Assembly: GCA_029215795.1 (NCBI GenBank)
Contig: JARDYH010000002.1
Span: 45,616,001-45,680,000, forward strand
From: Anniella stebbinsi
Taxonomy: Eukaryota > Chordata > Lepidosauria > Squamata > Anniellidae
Direction: 5' to 3'
DNA length: 64,000 nt
The translations under genes were made by a program, and so were the position numbers. The notes under the pieces were generated by a model. It did no database searches. It saw only the letters and a program-made list of their open reading frames with translations, and was not told the origin of the DNA. Within the stretch, counting starts at the first letter, position 1. Every line of letters begins with the position of its first letter. This document shows positions 52,341 through 63,428 of this stretch, piece by piece.

Positions 52341-54539
52341 ATGGAGCCAGAGGGAGAGGGGCCAAGGGACGATCTGGCTGAGGACACCGGCTCACAATCC
52401 CCTGAAGAGGGGAGCAGCCAGGACCCCCAGGAAAGATGCAGAGCGCTGCGCTGGTCCGAGGAGGAGATCGGCCACTTCATAGAGCTCTGGGGGAGCCCGG
52501 AAGCCAGGAGGATCATGGCCACTGCCAGGCACGATAAGCTCTACCCATGGCTAGCCGAGAAAATGCAGGAACGGGGATACGACCACAATGGAAAGCAATG
52601 CAAGGACAAGCTCCACAGACTCAAGAGGAAGTTCAAGGAGATTGTCACTCACAATAAAAGAACCAGCACCCAGCCATGCACCATGCCCTTCTACGATGAA
52701 CTGTCACGCCTGCTGTTGGAGCGTCTCAATGTTGTCCCGGGCCACACAGCAGGCAGCGGGGTCGCCACCAACGAGCCTCCGCGCACACGTCGGCGAGCAC
52801 GGCTGGACCAAGGGGTGCAACGGGAAGAGGGCCCCACCGCACAGAAACAGGAGCCCCCGGCAAGGCCGGTCGACCCACGGCCAACACCCCCCGCCAAGGC
52901 CGCCCCGAAACCATCATCTGCTCTTCCTGCCAAGGCCGCCCCGAAACCGTTATCTACTCCTCCTGCCAAGGCCGCCCCGAAACCATCATCCACTCCTCCT
53001 GCCAAGGCCGCCCCGAAAGCAGCATCCACTCCTCCTGCCAAGAAAGTTGCGAGGGCAGCATCCACACCCCCTGCCAAGAAAGTTGCGAGGGCAGCATCCG
53101 CACCCCCTGCCAAGAAAGTTGCGAAGGCAGCAGCTGAAGCATGTCCGGCCAAGGTGAGGCCGATGAGCCGGCCCGCAGCATCCACCTGTGCCACCCAGGA
53201 CAGCCACCGCCTCAAGGAGCATCACCCCCACGCCTGCCTCCTCCAGCAGCAGCAGCCCCACAGCCTTCTTACGCCTCATCTGTGCAGACATGCAGGTGGA
53301 GGACCCCGCACCTATCTCCCTGGTGCCAGAGACCCAGCAGGGAGAGGAAGAGCCAGGGCCGTCCCGTACGCGGGACACTCTCGCGAAGGGGAGCTTGGCT
53401 GCCACCGTTGGGCGAGTGGCACGGCCAGTGCCAGCGCCACGCAAGTGGCTAGGGTCCTCGAAACACGCAACTATGGTGCAGGGAATACCGCACGGGATCC
53501 TGGATGTCGTCACGGAGACGGGGCCTGTGTCCCAGGAGGAACAGGAGGAAATGGAGCTGCTCGTGGAACAACAGGTGGGCAATGTGCTCAAGCCTGAAAT
53601 GTCGCCGTCCCAGGAAGAGCTGCTCAATATTGATACGCAGGCCTCCAACGAAACGTACATGGAGATGGAGGCGATGTAGACGGAGGCGCCGTCGAAAGTG
53701 GAGCTTGAGGCTGGGGAGGCCGTGCTGGAGCGGGAGATCGAGGGGTCCCCACAGCCGGAGGACGAGCTGATGGAGGGAGGGGCCCCCCTACCACCGCACG
53801 TAGGTGAGCACGGTGAGGTTGAGGCCGAAGAATCCCGTCCCCTGACCAACGCGCAGAGGTGTGTCTGGATGCGCAGGGCAGACCGGCTGCAGGTGGCGAG
53901 GGAGTGGTCTCTGTCACGGAGACAACTGGGGAGCGCATCCACGACCTGTTCACACAAATGGCGGCCGAGGAGGAGGCCAGGCGCACCAAGGAGCGCGTCC
54001 TCACCGTGTGGGCCACACGCACAGCCGCACAAGCCGTGGAGGAGTGCGCCTAAGCCACACGGGAGGTGGGGAGGGAAGTGCGTATAGGTCTGGAGCGCCA
54101 TGTCACCGGCATGACCGAGGCCATGGCCGCCACCGATGCCATCATCGACCGAGGCATGCGGGAGCGCACAGCAGCCATCAACCGCCAAACCAAGGTGCTC
54201 AGGAAGCTTGCCCAATCCTTCCGTGGAGCCTACCATGGGCCACCGCAGCCTGCGCCCTACATGGGGCCATACGGATACATGGCGCCGCCGCAGCAACAGC
54301 AGTACATGCCCCCACTGATGGCCGCACCGTATCGGGCCCCACGGTCAGCGGCATCAGCAGCAGGTGCCTCAGGGAAGTCAGGGGGGGAGGCCGGAGGGCA
54401 GGTGCACCGGAGCATAGGCGGCCGCCCAAAGAGGGGCCCCGCCATCCCACCAGACACCGACGACGAGGGCGAGGAGGAGGGCGAGGAGGAGGAGGAGGAG
54501 GAGGGGTTGGAAAGGCCCACTCAGGACGACATGGCCTAA
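52341..54539 (+). pseudogene. Harbinger Myb/SANT-like DNA-binding protein gene, broken
   Basis: Harbinger elements pair their transposase with a Myb-like protein that brings it to DNA and the nucleus. The N-terminus (from 52341) is acidic, followed at residues about 35-130 by a trihelix/Myb-like domain (RWSEEEIGHFIELWG, KQCKDKLHRLKRKFKEI). Next come about ten tandem units of PPAKAAPK/PPAKKVA type (about 52888-53135). After about 53150 the plausible frame shifts to the one containing VEDPAPISLVPETQQGEEEP, with an in-frame TAG at 53677-53679. A further shift near 53890 leads to a C-terminal part with a Met/Pro/Gln-rich tract and an acidic run (DDEGEEEGEEEEEEE) ending 54539. An intron could explain some frame changes, but the stop suggests decay. 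Confidence 0.75.
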
Positions 54540-55397
54540 GGTGAGGTCGTCCTACGAACCCCTAGACCCATCCCCCATAGAACCATAGGGACGTGCAGTT
54601 GTATTCCCTCCCGCACCCCTATACGCGATAGGACCCCGTTAGATACGCGTCCCTCTGGCCGCCGCCTCCCTCAGCTCAAGGCTGTGTCCATCAGCATCCC
54701 AATGCAACAATGTTGCACGTGCTGGATGCCTCTCGTTCCCGGCCCTATCTCCCCTCATTGCAGCCAGAACCAGGCGTGATGGCAACACCCTACAGGTCCG
54801 ACGGCCACCAAGCAGGGCGCATTGTCCGACGCCGAAGGGCCCTTCGGCGCGGAGGTTGGTAACTGGGCTGTTAGGCGGTATGCATTGGTGTTATTGTGGC
54901 TTCTGTGTCACTGATGGCTCTCTCTCTCCTCTCCCCCCTTCCGTTCTTGCCTCCCAGGGAAACTGCACTTCCTCCGCCTTGCCATCCAAGGCACGCCGTC
55001 TCCACGCTCTGGAGGTGGCCCTGGGAGAAATAATACGTCGCATTCGACGTCAGGAACAAAGCGTCCGGTGCTGGCGCCGTCCGAACCACGGCCAGCCGTA
55101 GGGTTGTGTGGCAGCTTGGAGGCTCATGCCCATTCCCCTAGTCACAGCGTAGTAATGGCCCGCTCTGCCGATTCCCCATCACGCACCCCACTCCGGCCGC
55201 TTCCTGTCACTCCCCTCTGACTTGTAGGTGCGTTTTAGCCTAAACAAATCCTCCTGTCCTCCCATTCCCACGCTAACAATGTTGATGGTCCCAAGCTCCA
55301 TCTCTAGTCCCACCTCCCTCCACCTTCCTGCTCCGTCTCGTCCACCGCTCCTCCCGTCCCGCCCGCCTCCTCTCTGGCCCGCCCGGCATTTGAAAGG

Positions 55398-56792
55398 ATG
55401 TCCTGGAGGGAGCTCGCGACGGCCTGCTTGCAAGGAGCGATCCAGGCGGCCACGCAAAACTACGCCGATGCTGACGAGGAGGACCTATTCCATGCCCGCC
55501 TACGCCGGCTAGGTGAGGACATGCCCGCGAAGCCAGTGTTCAGGAGGGAGACCTTCCGCTGGCCGCTCGGAGCAACGGAGGCTGTGCCTTGTCTTCAGGC
55601 CTCAATCCTGCCACTGGTTCGTCCCCGTGCGGCCTCCGCGTTGCTCGCGGAGAAGTTGGCCGAAGGAGCCCTGCACCGCGCCCCACCCCTCTCGACATCG
55701 GCCGAGCTTCTTGCCGAGCGTGAAAGCGTGCACCGCTGGGTGCTCCCCCGGACAAACGCCGTGTGGCATGAGATGCAGGACTTGGAGGACTGGGATGATG
55801 AGGGCTTTTGTGGGAGCTTCCGCATGTCTCACGCAACGTTCGAGGTGTTGGTGGCCGAGGTGACCCCTGTCCTACAGCGGGGGTGTACAAATATGCGCAG
55901 ATGTATTCCAGTCTCCCGTCGCCTCGGCCTCACACTGTACAAGCTGGCGTTCAATGTGGGCTACTTGCCCCTGTTGACCATCTTTGGGGTGGGCGTGTCT
56001 ACCACATGTGAAATCTTCTGTGAGATGTTGAGCGTGCTGAATGAGCTGTACCTGGCTGACGTCATCCGGGTGGGGGACGAGAAGGAGAACATGCGTGGCT
56101 TCCGTGCCCTGGGCTTCCCATGGGCGGTGGGGGCAATGGACTCAACCTATGTGCGCATCCTGGCTCCGCCCACCCGTGGCAAGGAGTACTTCAACCGCAA
56201 GCATTTCTACAGCATGGTTCTGCAGGCAGTTGTGGATGCCAAGGGCCGCTTCCTGGACGTGTATGCGGGCGTGTCTGGGCGGAGCCATGACACAGCTGTC
56301 TTCTGGAACTCCCCCCTGGCTGCCAAGCTGATATCGGGGCGCTTCCTGAAGTCTGGTCCCGCTTCCGTGTGTGGCCGTGAGGTGAGTCTGCTCCTCCTAG
56401 CTGACCAGGCCTTCGCCCTGCAGCCGTGGCTGATGGTCCCATAGCACTACCCGCGCACCAGCGTGCAGCGTAAATACAACTACTACCATTGCCGTGCCCG
56501 CCTGCCCGTGGAGCGTGCCTTTGGGCGTCTGAAGGAGCGCTGGCGCTCCCTGTTCAGCTTGTTGGACTTGCAGGCCGACATCATTCCAGACGTGATGGTG
56601 TGCTGCTGCATCCTGCACAACATCTGCGAGTCCCGTGGGGACGTGTTACTGGCTGAGCACCCCGACCTCCCTTGGGAGGGCGAGGACGCCGATGCCATCG
56701 CTGTGGATGGGCGTGACGTCGAGCCTTTGCCGGGGCCAGAGAACCCCGTTGGGGAGCGTCAACGCCCGTGCGGAGACGTCCCGGGTGCGTGA
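55398..56792 (+). pseudogene. HARBI1-like transposase gene with one premature stop
   Basis: DDE-type transposase (DDE_Tnp_4-like) that cuts and joins Harbinger ends. From 55398 the frame encodes an N-terminal helical region (SFRMSHATFEVLVAEVTPVL). The catalytic core follows: GAMDSTYVRI (first Asp), SGRSHDTAVFWNS (second Asp), LLADQAFALQPWL, then VERAFGRLKERWRSLFSLLD (Glu), CCCILHNICE and an acidic tail. A single TAG at 56442-56444, in the block where relatives read P-Y, splits the frame. The same frame is open again to 56792, giving about 465 codons. Without that stop it would look intact, so decay is recent, or this is a polymorphism or assembly error. Confidence 0.85.
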
Positions 56793-57085
56793 GAGCATCA
56801 GTGCCTGGATCTGGCTGCGCTACCCCGACCCCGTGTGAGCATCGGCTGTGTACTCCCATCTGCGGACTGGCATCTCTCCCTGGCATGCCGCCCCTCTCCA
56901 CCTCGTCCCCTTGGCACATTTCGTGCTTGGCTCCCAGGGTGTGTGGCCTTGGCCATCCCCTCTCCACCGCTGTGCCTTCCAGCCGCCTCCTCCTCCCTTC
57001 CCGGGGGCACCTGTCCTTTCTGTGGGCTCTGCCCTGGCATACTGGTGCCCATGTGCCTTACTGCCTATGTCTGCCTTCCCTGCTG

Positions 57086-57091
57086 AATAAA
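57086..57091 (+). terminator. AATAAA polyadenylation signal after transposase
   Basis: Canonical hexamer 294 bp downstream of the end of the transposase reading frame, followed by a T-rich stretch. A plausible 3' end for Harbinger transcripts. Confidence 0.55.
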
Positions 57092-57732
57092 GTTTTCCAA
57101 ACCACCCCACTCTTGCCTTCTTTTCTGTGTGTGCGAGAGACGCTGTAGGAGGGAGTGGGGGGGCTGGGGGTCTTCCTGGTGACTGGCAGGTCTCCCGTGT
57201 AGGGTGGGTGGTGGGAGGCTCCCTGGGGCATGGGTGCCAACGTTGGAATTGCAGCACTGAGCGCGGGGTGCGGGTGTTGTATTGGTGCTGCTGTTGCTCT
57301 TGGCAGGCTCTTTGCCCAGGGCTGCTGAGTTCCGCCCCCCTGACTGAGGCAGCCAATGGGGTTTGGAAGGCGTGTCCTGCATCATCCAAGATGGCGGCGC
57401 CCATGGATTTCGGCCGCATTGCTTGTTGGGATACCTGCTGGAGGACTGCCGGAGTTTGGAAAGTGGGGAAAATGGCGGCCGTGCTGTCCGTCAAAACCGA
57501 GCGCGTTATTAACCACCAGGGTGGTTAACTTAACTTTGCATCCCCTGCTGCAGCGTGTCATCCGAATTGAGCTCGCCTTTTTAACACACCGTCAGTGGGT
57601 TAAGTCCTCTCAGTTGGTTAACGTGTCGTCCGAATTGAGCCAGTGTGACCATATTGTTTGTTCCTAGTTGTATTTAACCTTTACTCCTACCAGGAGATCG
57701 AACTGTACTCTTTTCTTCTGAGCTATAACCAT

Positions 57733-57899
57733 GGACGAAACTGGCAAGGAGGAGCCTGGGACCAGTAGAATACTCAAAAGTTTTAGTCATATGGTCCCTG
57801 CTTTTTCCTGGGCGATAAGGGGAGATAACCCATTGTGGGATGCCTTCTGCACACCAACCCAGAAGGAACCTTCTCGGTAAGTACCAATGTTCCATTCTC
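57733..57899 (+). repeat. DIRS right inverted terminal repeat
   Basis: Contains 'ggaggagcctgggaccagta', 'ggtccctgctttttcctggg' and 'gtgggatgccttctgcacac', complements of the left repeat. It ends 'ctcggtaagtaccaatgttc'. It extends about 30 bp beyond the left repeat, the asymmetry normal for DIRS elements. Confidence 0.85.
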
Positions 57900-58932
57900 A
57901 TTTAAATGGTTTGAGAACTGGTTGAGTTAAATGATTTTAATAGTTTTGTATTTCAATGTAAGGATTGCTTCTTTGGGCAGCACCTTGGTAAAGAATATAA
58001 AAATAAATAGCAAGATGGTTGATGATTAATTGCTGAGAGAACTCTGCCTAACTAGTGGAAATGGTGTATTATCATAACATTTAGAGCAGTATAAGGTCCA
58101 GTTTAGGCTTCAGGCTTCAATCCTTTACACTTTACTGGCAGTAAGACTTACTGAACTCAGTAGGACTTACTTAGGAGTAGATAAGCATAGGATTGTACTG
58201 TTAACCCAGGGTAGTTCTTAAAGCATATCAGTACCTGGGAGTAAGCTCTGTTGAATTTGGTTGGATTTATTTTTAAATAGATGCGTGTAGTATTGCCATG
58301 TTAGTTATTGAAACTATTTTAAAAGACGGGGTCATGATTTAAGAATGTTGGCAAAATCAAGCTGTCAGCTATAGCCAGCTACTTTCCTTCCTCCACTACA
58401 CCTGGTGCTGAATATGGCCCTTGTAAATAGGCTTTGGGCTATGATTTTATTGTTATTTTAAGAATGGGCTTAGTGCTATAAAGACAAAAAGAGGTTCCTG
58501 GAAGCTTGACGCTATGGAATTTTTTTTTAAGAGTATGGGCCTTTTTGATTTATAAAAAAGACGAAGGGGGACATGGAAGAACTTTATAAAATTATTGATG
58601 GGTAGGAAGAACAGAAAGCATTTGTTCCCCTCTCATAATATTAGAATTTGGCAGCACTTAATAAAGTTGATTAGTGATAGGGTTAGGAAAGATGAAGCCA
58701 AGTACTTCACATAGTACATTATTAACATGGTGTAGAACCTGTGGTGATAGCTAACAGCTTATATGTCTTTCAAAAGGATTAGGCAATGTCACGGAGATCT
58801 ATAAAAGATTAGTAACTAGGATATTTGAATGGGATCTCGGGAATGAAGTGGCATATTTTTGAGTATTGCATACTGAAGACAAAACAGAATGCCCGTCTGT
58901 CATGCCCTGCTTGTAAGCATCTGGTCTTCTCT
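57900..58932 (+). other. RASA1 intron 4 after the DIRS
   Basis: No exon. Holds a 'gtaagacttactgaactcag' short dispersed repeat (58130-58205). A minus/plus ambiguous LINE 3' relic (58560-58810, 'catttgttcccctctcataa') is related to the one near 1815-1855. Confidence 0.45.
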
Positions 58933-60830
58933 AGTTCTAGAGTGGTAGTCTATAGTAACAACAACAGCAGAAGAGTCCTGTGGTATTTTAAAGGCTAACA
59001 TATTTATTGTAGTGCAGACTTCCACAACACATCTAAAAGACACCAGGTTGGGGATGTTGCTGAAGTGCAACCTTTTGTGGTCTTCATCAGATGTTTGAAT
59101 GTTACACTAAACCATGTGTGTGAATGAATGTGTATAGAGGAAAGACATTAATATCTTCAAAAAGGGCAAAAAGGAGGAACCTGGGAACTATGGATCAGTC
59201 AGTCTGACATCCATCCTTGGGAAAATTATGGAACAGATTATAAAGAAGTCAGTCTGTAAACACCTTGAAAACAATGCAGTGATTACTAGAAACCAGCATG
59301 GATTTGTCAAGAACAAATCCTGTCAGACTAATCTGATCTCATTTTTTGATCGGGTAACCTCCCTTGTGGACTGTGGGAATGCTGTGGATATAGTATATCT
59401 TGACTTCAACAAAGCTTTTGACAAAGTGCCCCATGACATTCTGATTAACTAACTAGTGAAAACTGAGCTAGATGGAACAACTATTAGGTGGATACACAGT
59501 AGGCTCCAGAATCAGACTCAAAGACTGCTTATCAATGGTACCTTTTCACACTGGGGGGAGGTAACAAGCGGGGTATCGCAGGCTCAGTCCCAGGCCCAGT
59601 GCTCTTCAACATTTTTATTAATGATTAGGACAAGGAGGTGCAGGGAATGCTTATCAAATTTGCAGACGACACAAAATTGGGTGGGATCGCTAATACCCTG
59701 GAAGACAGGAACAAACTCCAAAGTGATCTTGATAGACTGGAGCGCTGGGCTGAAAACAACAGAATGAAATTTAATAGGGATAAATGCCAAGTTCTACACC
59801 TAGGAAAAAGAAACCAAATGCACAGTTACAAGATGGGGATACTTGGCTAATCAAGACAAAAAGCGAGAAGGATCTTGGAATTGTTATAGATCACAAGCTG
59901 AATATGAACCAACAATGTGATGTGGCTGCAAAAAAAGCAAATGCTATTTTGGGTTGCATTAATAGAAGTATGGCTTCCAATTCGCGCGAGGTACTGGTTT
60001 CCCTCTTTTCGGCACTGATTAGGCCCCATCTTGAGTATTGCATCCAGTTCTGGGCACCACACTTCAAGGAGGATGCAGACAAGCTGGAGCGTGTTCAGAG
60101 GAGGGCAGCGAGGATGATTAGGGGTCTGGAAACAAAGCCTTATGAGGAGAGATGGAAAGAACTGGGCATTTTTAGCCTGGAGAAGAGAAGATTGTGGGGA
60201 GACATGATAGCACTCTTCAAATACTTGAAAGGTTGTCACACAGAGGAAGGCCAGGATCACTTCTCGATCAACCCAGAATGCAGGACACGGAATAATGGGC
60301 TCAAGTTAGAGGAAGCCAGATTCTGGCTGGACACCAGGGAAAACTTCCTGACTGTTTGAGGAGTACGACAATGGAACCAACTACCTAGGGGGGAAGTGAG
60401 CTCTCCCACATTAGAGGCATTCAAGAGGTAGCTGGACAACCATCTGTCAGGGATGCTTTAAGGTAGATTCCTGCATTGAGCAGGGGATTGGACTCAATGG
60501 CCTTATAGGCCCCTTCCAACTCTACTATTCTGTGATTCTGTGATAAACAATGAGCACAAAAGGCCATGACATGGACAGGGTAGTGGTATGTCTGCGGTGC
60601 TTTTATAGAGATAAAAATGTTTAGAAATATTTATATCAAAATGTGACAGACCTTTTGGACCCTCTGAACCCATGTGCATTTATGTACCTATCAATTGAGG
60701 ATAACTTTTCACTCCCTTGAGAAAATGGACTCTGGTACGCAAAAGCTATGCAACAATAAATGTGGTGATTTTTAACTTTCTGTAGGACTCTTCAGAGTCA
60801 AGTCGTTGACCACTGCTGCAACAAAAATGC
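58933..60830. repeat. foldback repeat split by CR1
   Basis: The left part (58945-59030: 'agcagaagagtcctgtggta', 'atttattgtagtgcagactt') is loosely the reverse complement of the right part (60735-60830: 'caacaataaatgtggtgatt', 'gtaggactcttcagagtcaa'). The CR1 fragment sits between. Interpreted as an older inverted-repeat element into which the CR1 inserted. Confidence 0.45.
59150..60545 (+). pseudogene. 5'-truncated CR1 LINE, frameshifted
   Basis: CR1 reverse-transcriptase half, closely like the bird/reptile CR1 consensus. It opens with GKIMEQIIKKSVCKHLENN, then IVYLDFNKAFDKVPHDILIN (motif A). A stop is at 59450, followed by WGEVTSGVSQAQ and, in another frame, LIKFADDTKLGG (catalytic F-A-D-D). 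A third frame from about 59800 has KSEKDLGIVIDHKLNM, RPHLEYCIQFWAPHFKEDAD and SLEKRRLWGDMIALFKYLKG. The 3' UTR ends with the CR1 signature 'ctattctgtgattctgtgat' at 60525-60544. Several frameshifts, no endonuclease domain. Inactive. Confidence 0.9.
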
Positions 60831-61856
60831 TAGAACTAATGGACCTAAGTGCTAGCCATAAATTTTCATTTATACAAAGACAAGGTTCACTGATAAAAGA
60901 ATCCATGTAGCAATCAGTGCCATTGTAGATCTCATTTTGTCCAAGAGTCTCTTCATTTATAAGAAAAACATATGAAATACGCTAAAGAATGCGATAATTT
61001 GAACTAGCTAGATGTGACTGACAGAAACAGTTGACTCAATTTGCCTTTTGAAATGAACGTTTTTAGACATACCAAATAGCCCAGTTTAGTTTATTAAAGT
61101 TTGGGTAAATACAGGAGACCAAAGAAAACTCAATCAGAGAAAGCCATCTCTTTCCACTCATCCCCACTTTCTCCAGTTGTTTCTGGGAAACATAGCCATT
61201 TACCTTCATCAGTACCAGGAGAGAGCCTGCAAAAGTTCCACCTGAGTTGTTGACCAATTGCATTTAAAGCAGGGGAGCACAGCTTGCAGGCCACATGGAC
61301 TTCCCCAAGACCTTAACTGATCTCTCCAACCCCCACCCCATCTCCAATAATCGTGCTACAGATTACTCTTCCCTTACTTCTAGTAGCAGCGAGAAAAGAG
61401 CTATCTGTATAGGAATTGCTGGGGTAGGGGCTTAGTGGGGAAGAAAGAGGAATATCCAAAAGGATCACTGGGGTGTGTGCAAGCTAGTACATTTGCGGGC
61501 CCTGACCTCTGAGCCAGCATTACATGCAGCCCTTGTGTTCAAAGTAATTGATAAGTATTTGTTACAGAATAGTATTTATATCCTGTCTTCCAGCATATAA
61601 ATCCTTCCAAGGAAGTTTACATGTAACATAAAAAAAATACTTGTTTAAGAACACAATAAATAACATCAGCATATATCAAGTAATCAGAATGTGTGGGGCA
61701 GTTGGTGGTAGATAGCCCTGTAGGGTGCATTTTCTTTTTTTTTTAAAGTGCATTTCATTTCATATAAGAGGTTTTATCAGGATGATGATTGTATAACATA
61801 GCTTGTCAGCCTTTTGGTCTAACTAGAATCTGTTTCATAACCTTAATTACCTACAG
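60831..61856 (+). other. RASA1 intron 4, distal part
   Basis: No exon apart from the next listed. A 'tatatcctgtcttccagcat' minus-strand LINE 3' tail lies at about 61570-61690. The acceptor region before exon 5 is ctacag. Confidence 0.45.
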
Positions 61857-61974
61857 CTTCCTTAAAGGAGATATGTTTATTGTCCACAATGAATTAGAAG
61901 ATGGATGGATGTGGGTTACAAACCTACGTACAGATGAGCAAGGCCTTATAGTAGACGACCTAGTGGAAGAAGTG
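61857..61974 (+). CDS. RASA1: RASA1 exon 5: SH3 domain, central part
   Basis: 118 nt. The first base completes the Ser codon split with exon 4, then FLKGDMFIVHNELEDGWMWV and TNLRTDEQGLIVDDLVEEV. It contains the SH3 diagnostic ELEDGWMWV (conserved Trp of the ligand groove) and the GLIV...LVEEV end. Differs from mammals at one visible position (VDD for VED). Splice sites are ctacag|CTTC and GAAGTG|gtaagt. Confidence 0.95.
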
Positions 61975-63396
61975 GTAAGTTACGCTATACAAGGAATATT
62001 TAGGCACTGAAATTTAAAAAATAACAGTAAAAATGTAAAATAGGTAGGTAACCTTTCAAATTACTAAACAAATGCAACTGATTTTCTGTTCTTCGTTCCT
62101 ACTGTGGATTAGTTCAGATGTGAACACATAGTTTGGTGTTAACACATTTTGCTTAGTAAACTAGTTCCATCTATGTGTCCTAACCTGTAAATTATAATTT
62201 CTGTTTTCTATACAAGCTAGGAATTAATTCTGGTTTGCAGGGCTAGTGAAAACTATAGTTTTCTGGTTCAGATTTAACAATAAACTGTGGTTTACCACAA
62301 ATCAGGAAATAATGAAGCAGAGTGCATATGAATGCAAGGCTCATTTCTGTAATGTGAAAGCATGGCTTGGCGTTGCATGCAAACTGACCATATGCATTGA
62401 ATCAGTGTAACCAAAATAATTACTACAGTGTGGATTGTTATTTTTATAAAGAAATGGGGGGGGCAGAAATCCTGAAAATTTGACCTTGTTTTGTGTGCTG
62501 TAGATGTGTTAAAAAAACCCTTCAGAAGGGGGTCAGTAAGGTTAAAAACCTTTCAGTAAGATACTCATCATTAGCATGTAGGCACTATTAAAAAGGAAGT
62601 CTGTATTGTCACTCCTTCCAGAGCAGAGTAGTTTTCTAAATTTCCTGTTGATAGAATGCAGATATGAAGGGCTAGTTTGGGTGAGGGGTTACAGATGAGT
62701 GCCCCAATAGATCTCACATTTTCAAATGTAAGTCTTTGTTTACCTTTGTGGCTGAGCCAATTGCATTTTATTTCCCAGCACAGGAATGTTGGCATAATCC
62801 TGCTATGCAGCATTAAGGCTTGGCATGCTGTTATTGGGTCGATAAAGTTAGCCAATGCTCTCTCTGTTATTGGTTCAATAAAAGTTAGACCATATCTATA
62901 GTTCTCTCAAAAGTCAAAAGCAATCTTTTCTCAGCTGTATGGTTTGTTTTCTGGGGCACTAAAAGAGACTGGCTCTGGTGCTAATGTAAAAACATTCTTT
63001 ATTCAAAGGATTGTTCTAAAAATTTTTTTTTATAATTGAACAAAGAGCGTTTTTACATTAGCACCAGAGCCAGTCTCTTTTAGTTCCTCAACTACCATTG
63101 GTGCTTTTCCCCTTCTATCACATTGTTTTCTGGGGCAGACATAAAATATTTGAGTGTCTTAGGCTGTAATGCTATAAACACTTTCCTGGCATAAGCCCCA
63201 TCAAACACAGTGTTACTTAATTCAGAAAAAAATATGCCTAGGACTGCACTGTTAATTTCAGATATCTCAAATACTTCAAGATCCAAAAATATTTTAGTTC
63301 TGCTTAACTCATTACCTAAAGTTTGCCGAATGCTTTATTGTTGGTTGCTTTTATTGCTTTGTTGTGTTTGTAATTTTTGTGGCTTGTTTTCATTAG
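61975..63396 (+). other. RASA1 intron 5
   Basis: 1.4 kb. 62100-62400 has MITE-like words (aaactgtggtttaccac) without clear ends. A strong inverted repeat with flanking direct repeats occupies 62944-63137, and a short dispersed repeat lies at 63160-63260. Confidence 0.5.
62944..63137. repeat. hairpin insertion with 15-bp direct-repeat flanks
   Basis: TTGTTTTCTGGGGCA occurs at 62944-62958 and 63123-63137. Between them, about 62959-62994 is the exact reverse complement of about 63048-63083 (36 bp, arms beginning ctaaaagagactggctctgg). Imperfect pairing extends toward an AT-rich loop, and about 39 bp of unpaired tail precede the right flank. The flanks look like a target-site duplication. Confidence 0.75.
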
Positions 63397-63428
63397 GGAC
63401 GAGAAGAAGATCCACATGAAGGGAAAAT
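63397..63428 (+). CDS. RASA1: RASA1 exon 6: SH3 to second SH2 linker
   Basis: 32 nt. Encodes GREEDPHEGK plus two bases (AT) of the next codon, expected to be Ile at the start of the second SH2 (KIWFHGK in mammals). Splice sites are cattag|GGAC and AAAAT|gtaagt. The remaining exons, encoding the second SH2, PH, C2 and Ras-GAP catalytic domain, lie beyond this window. Confidence 0.92.

Larger units (their letters stand above)
51358..57641 (+). mobile_element. PIF/Harbinger DNA transposon
   Basis: 6,284 bp. The left end is GGCTCAATTCGGACGACACG and the right end reads CGTGTCGTCCGAATTGAGCC, perfect 20-bp inverted repeats. It is flanked by the trinucleotide AGT (51355-51357, 57642-57644), the 3-bp duplication typical of Harbinger. 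It carries a Myb/SANT-like gene and a HARBI1-like transposase gene, both + strand. Base composition is strongly GC- and CpG-rich against AT-rich surroundings. It inserted in the DIRS 3' region, between its internal complementary region and its right terminal repeat. Confidence 0.93.
42097..57899 (+). mobile_element. DIRS-type tyrosine-recombinase retrotransposon, decayed and nested
   Basis: The outer framework of a nested stack in intron 4. A left inverted terminal repeat (42097-42235) matches the complement of the right one (57733-57899). Between them lie gag-like, reverse transcriptase/RNase H-like and tyrosine-recombinase-like remnants (46490-51110) and an internal complementary region (51166-51263) joining the complements of both outer ends. 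These are the DIRS hallmarks. It is interrupted by L1 plus L2, MITE and Harbinger insertions totalling roughly two thirds of the span. All frames are broken by stops. It begins only 122 bp after exon 4. Confidence 0.85.

Noticed and set aside
52986..54296. 436-codon minus-strand frame inside the Harbinger
   Set aside because: Antisense of the Myb-like gene in GC-rich repeats (mirrors the PPAK repeat). No known domain, no support from element architecture.
51354..57645. 5-bp target duplication CAGTG for the Harbinger
   Set aside because: CAGTG does flank GCTCAATT...AATTGAGC, but one base on each side then belongs to the perfect TIR. The related MITE shows only TAT consistently, so a 3-bp duplication with chance extension is preferred.
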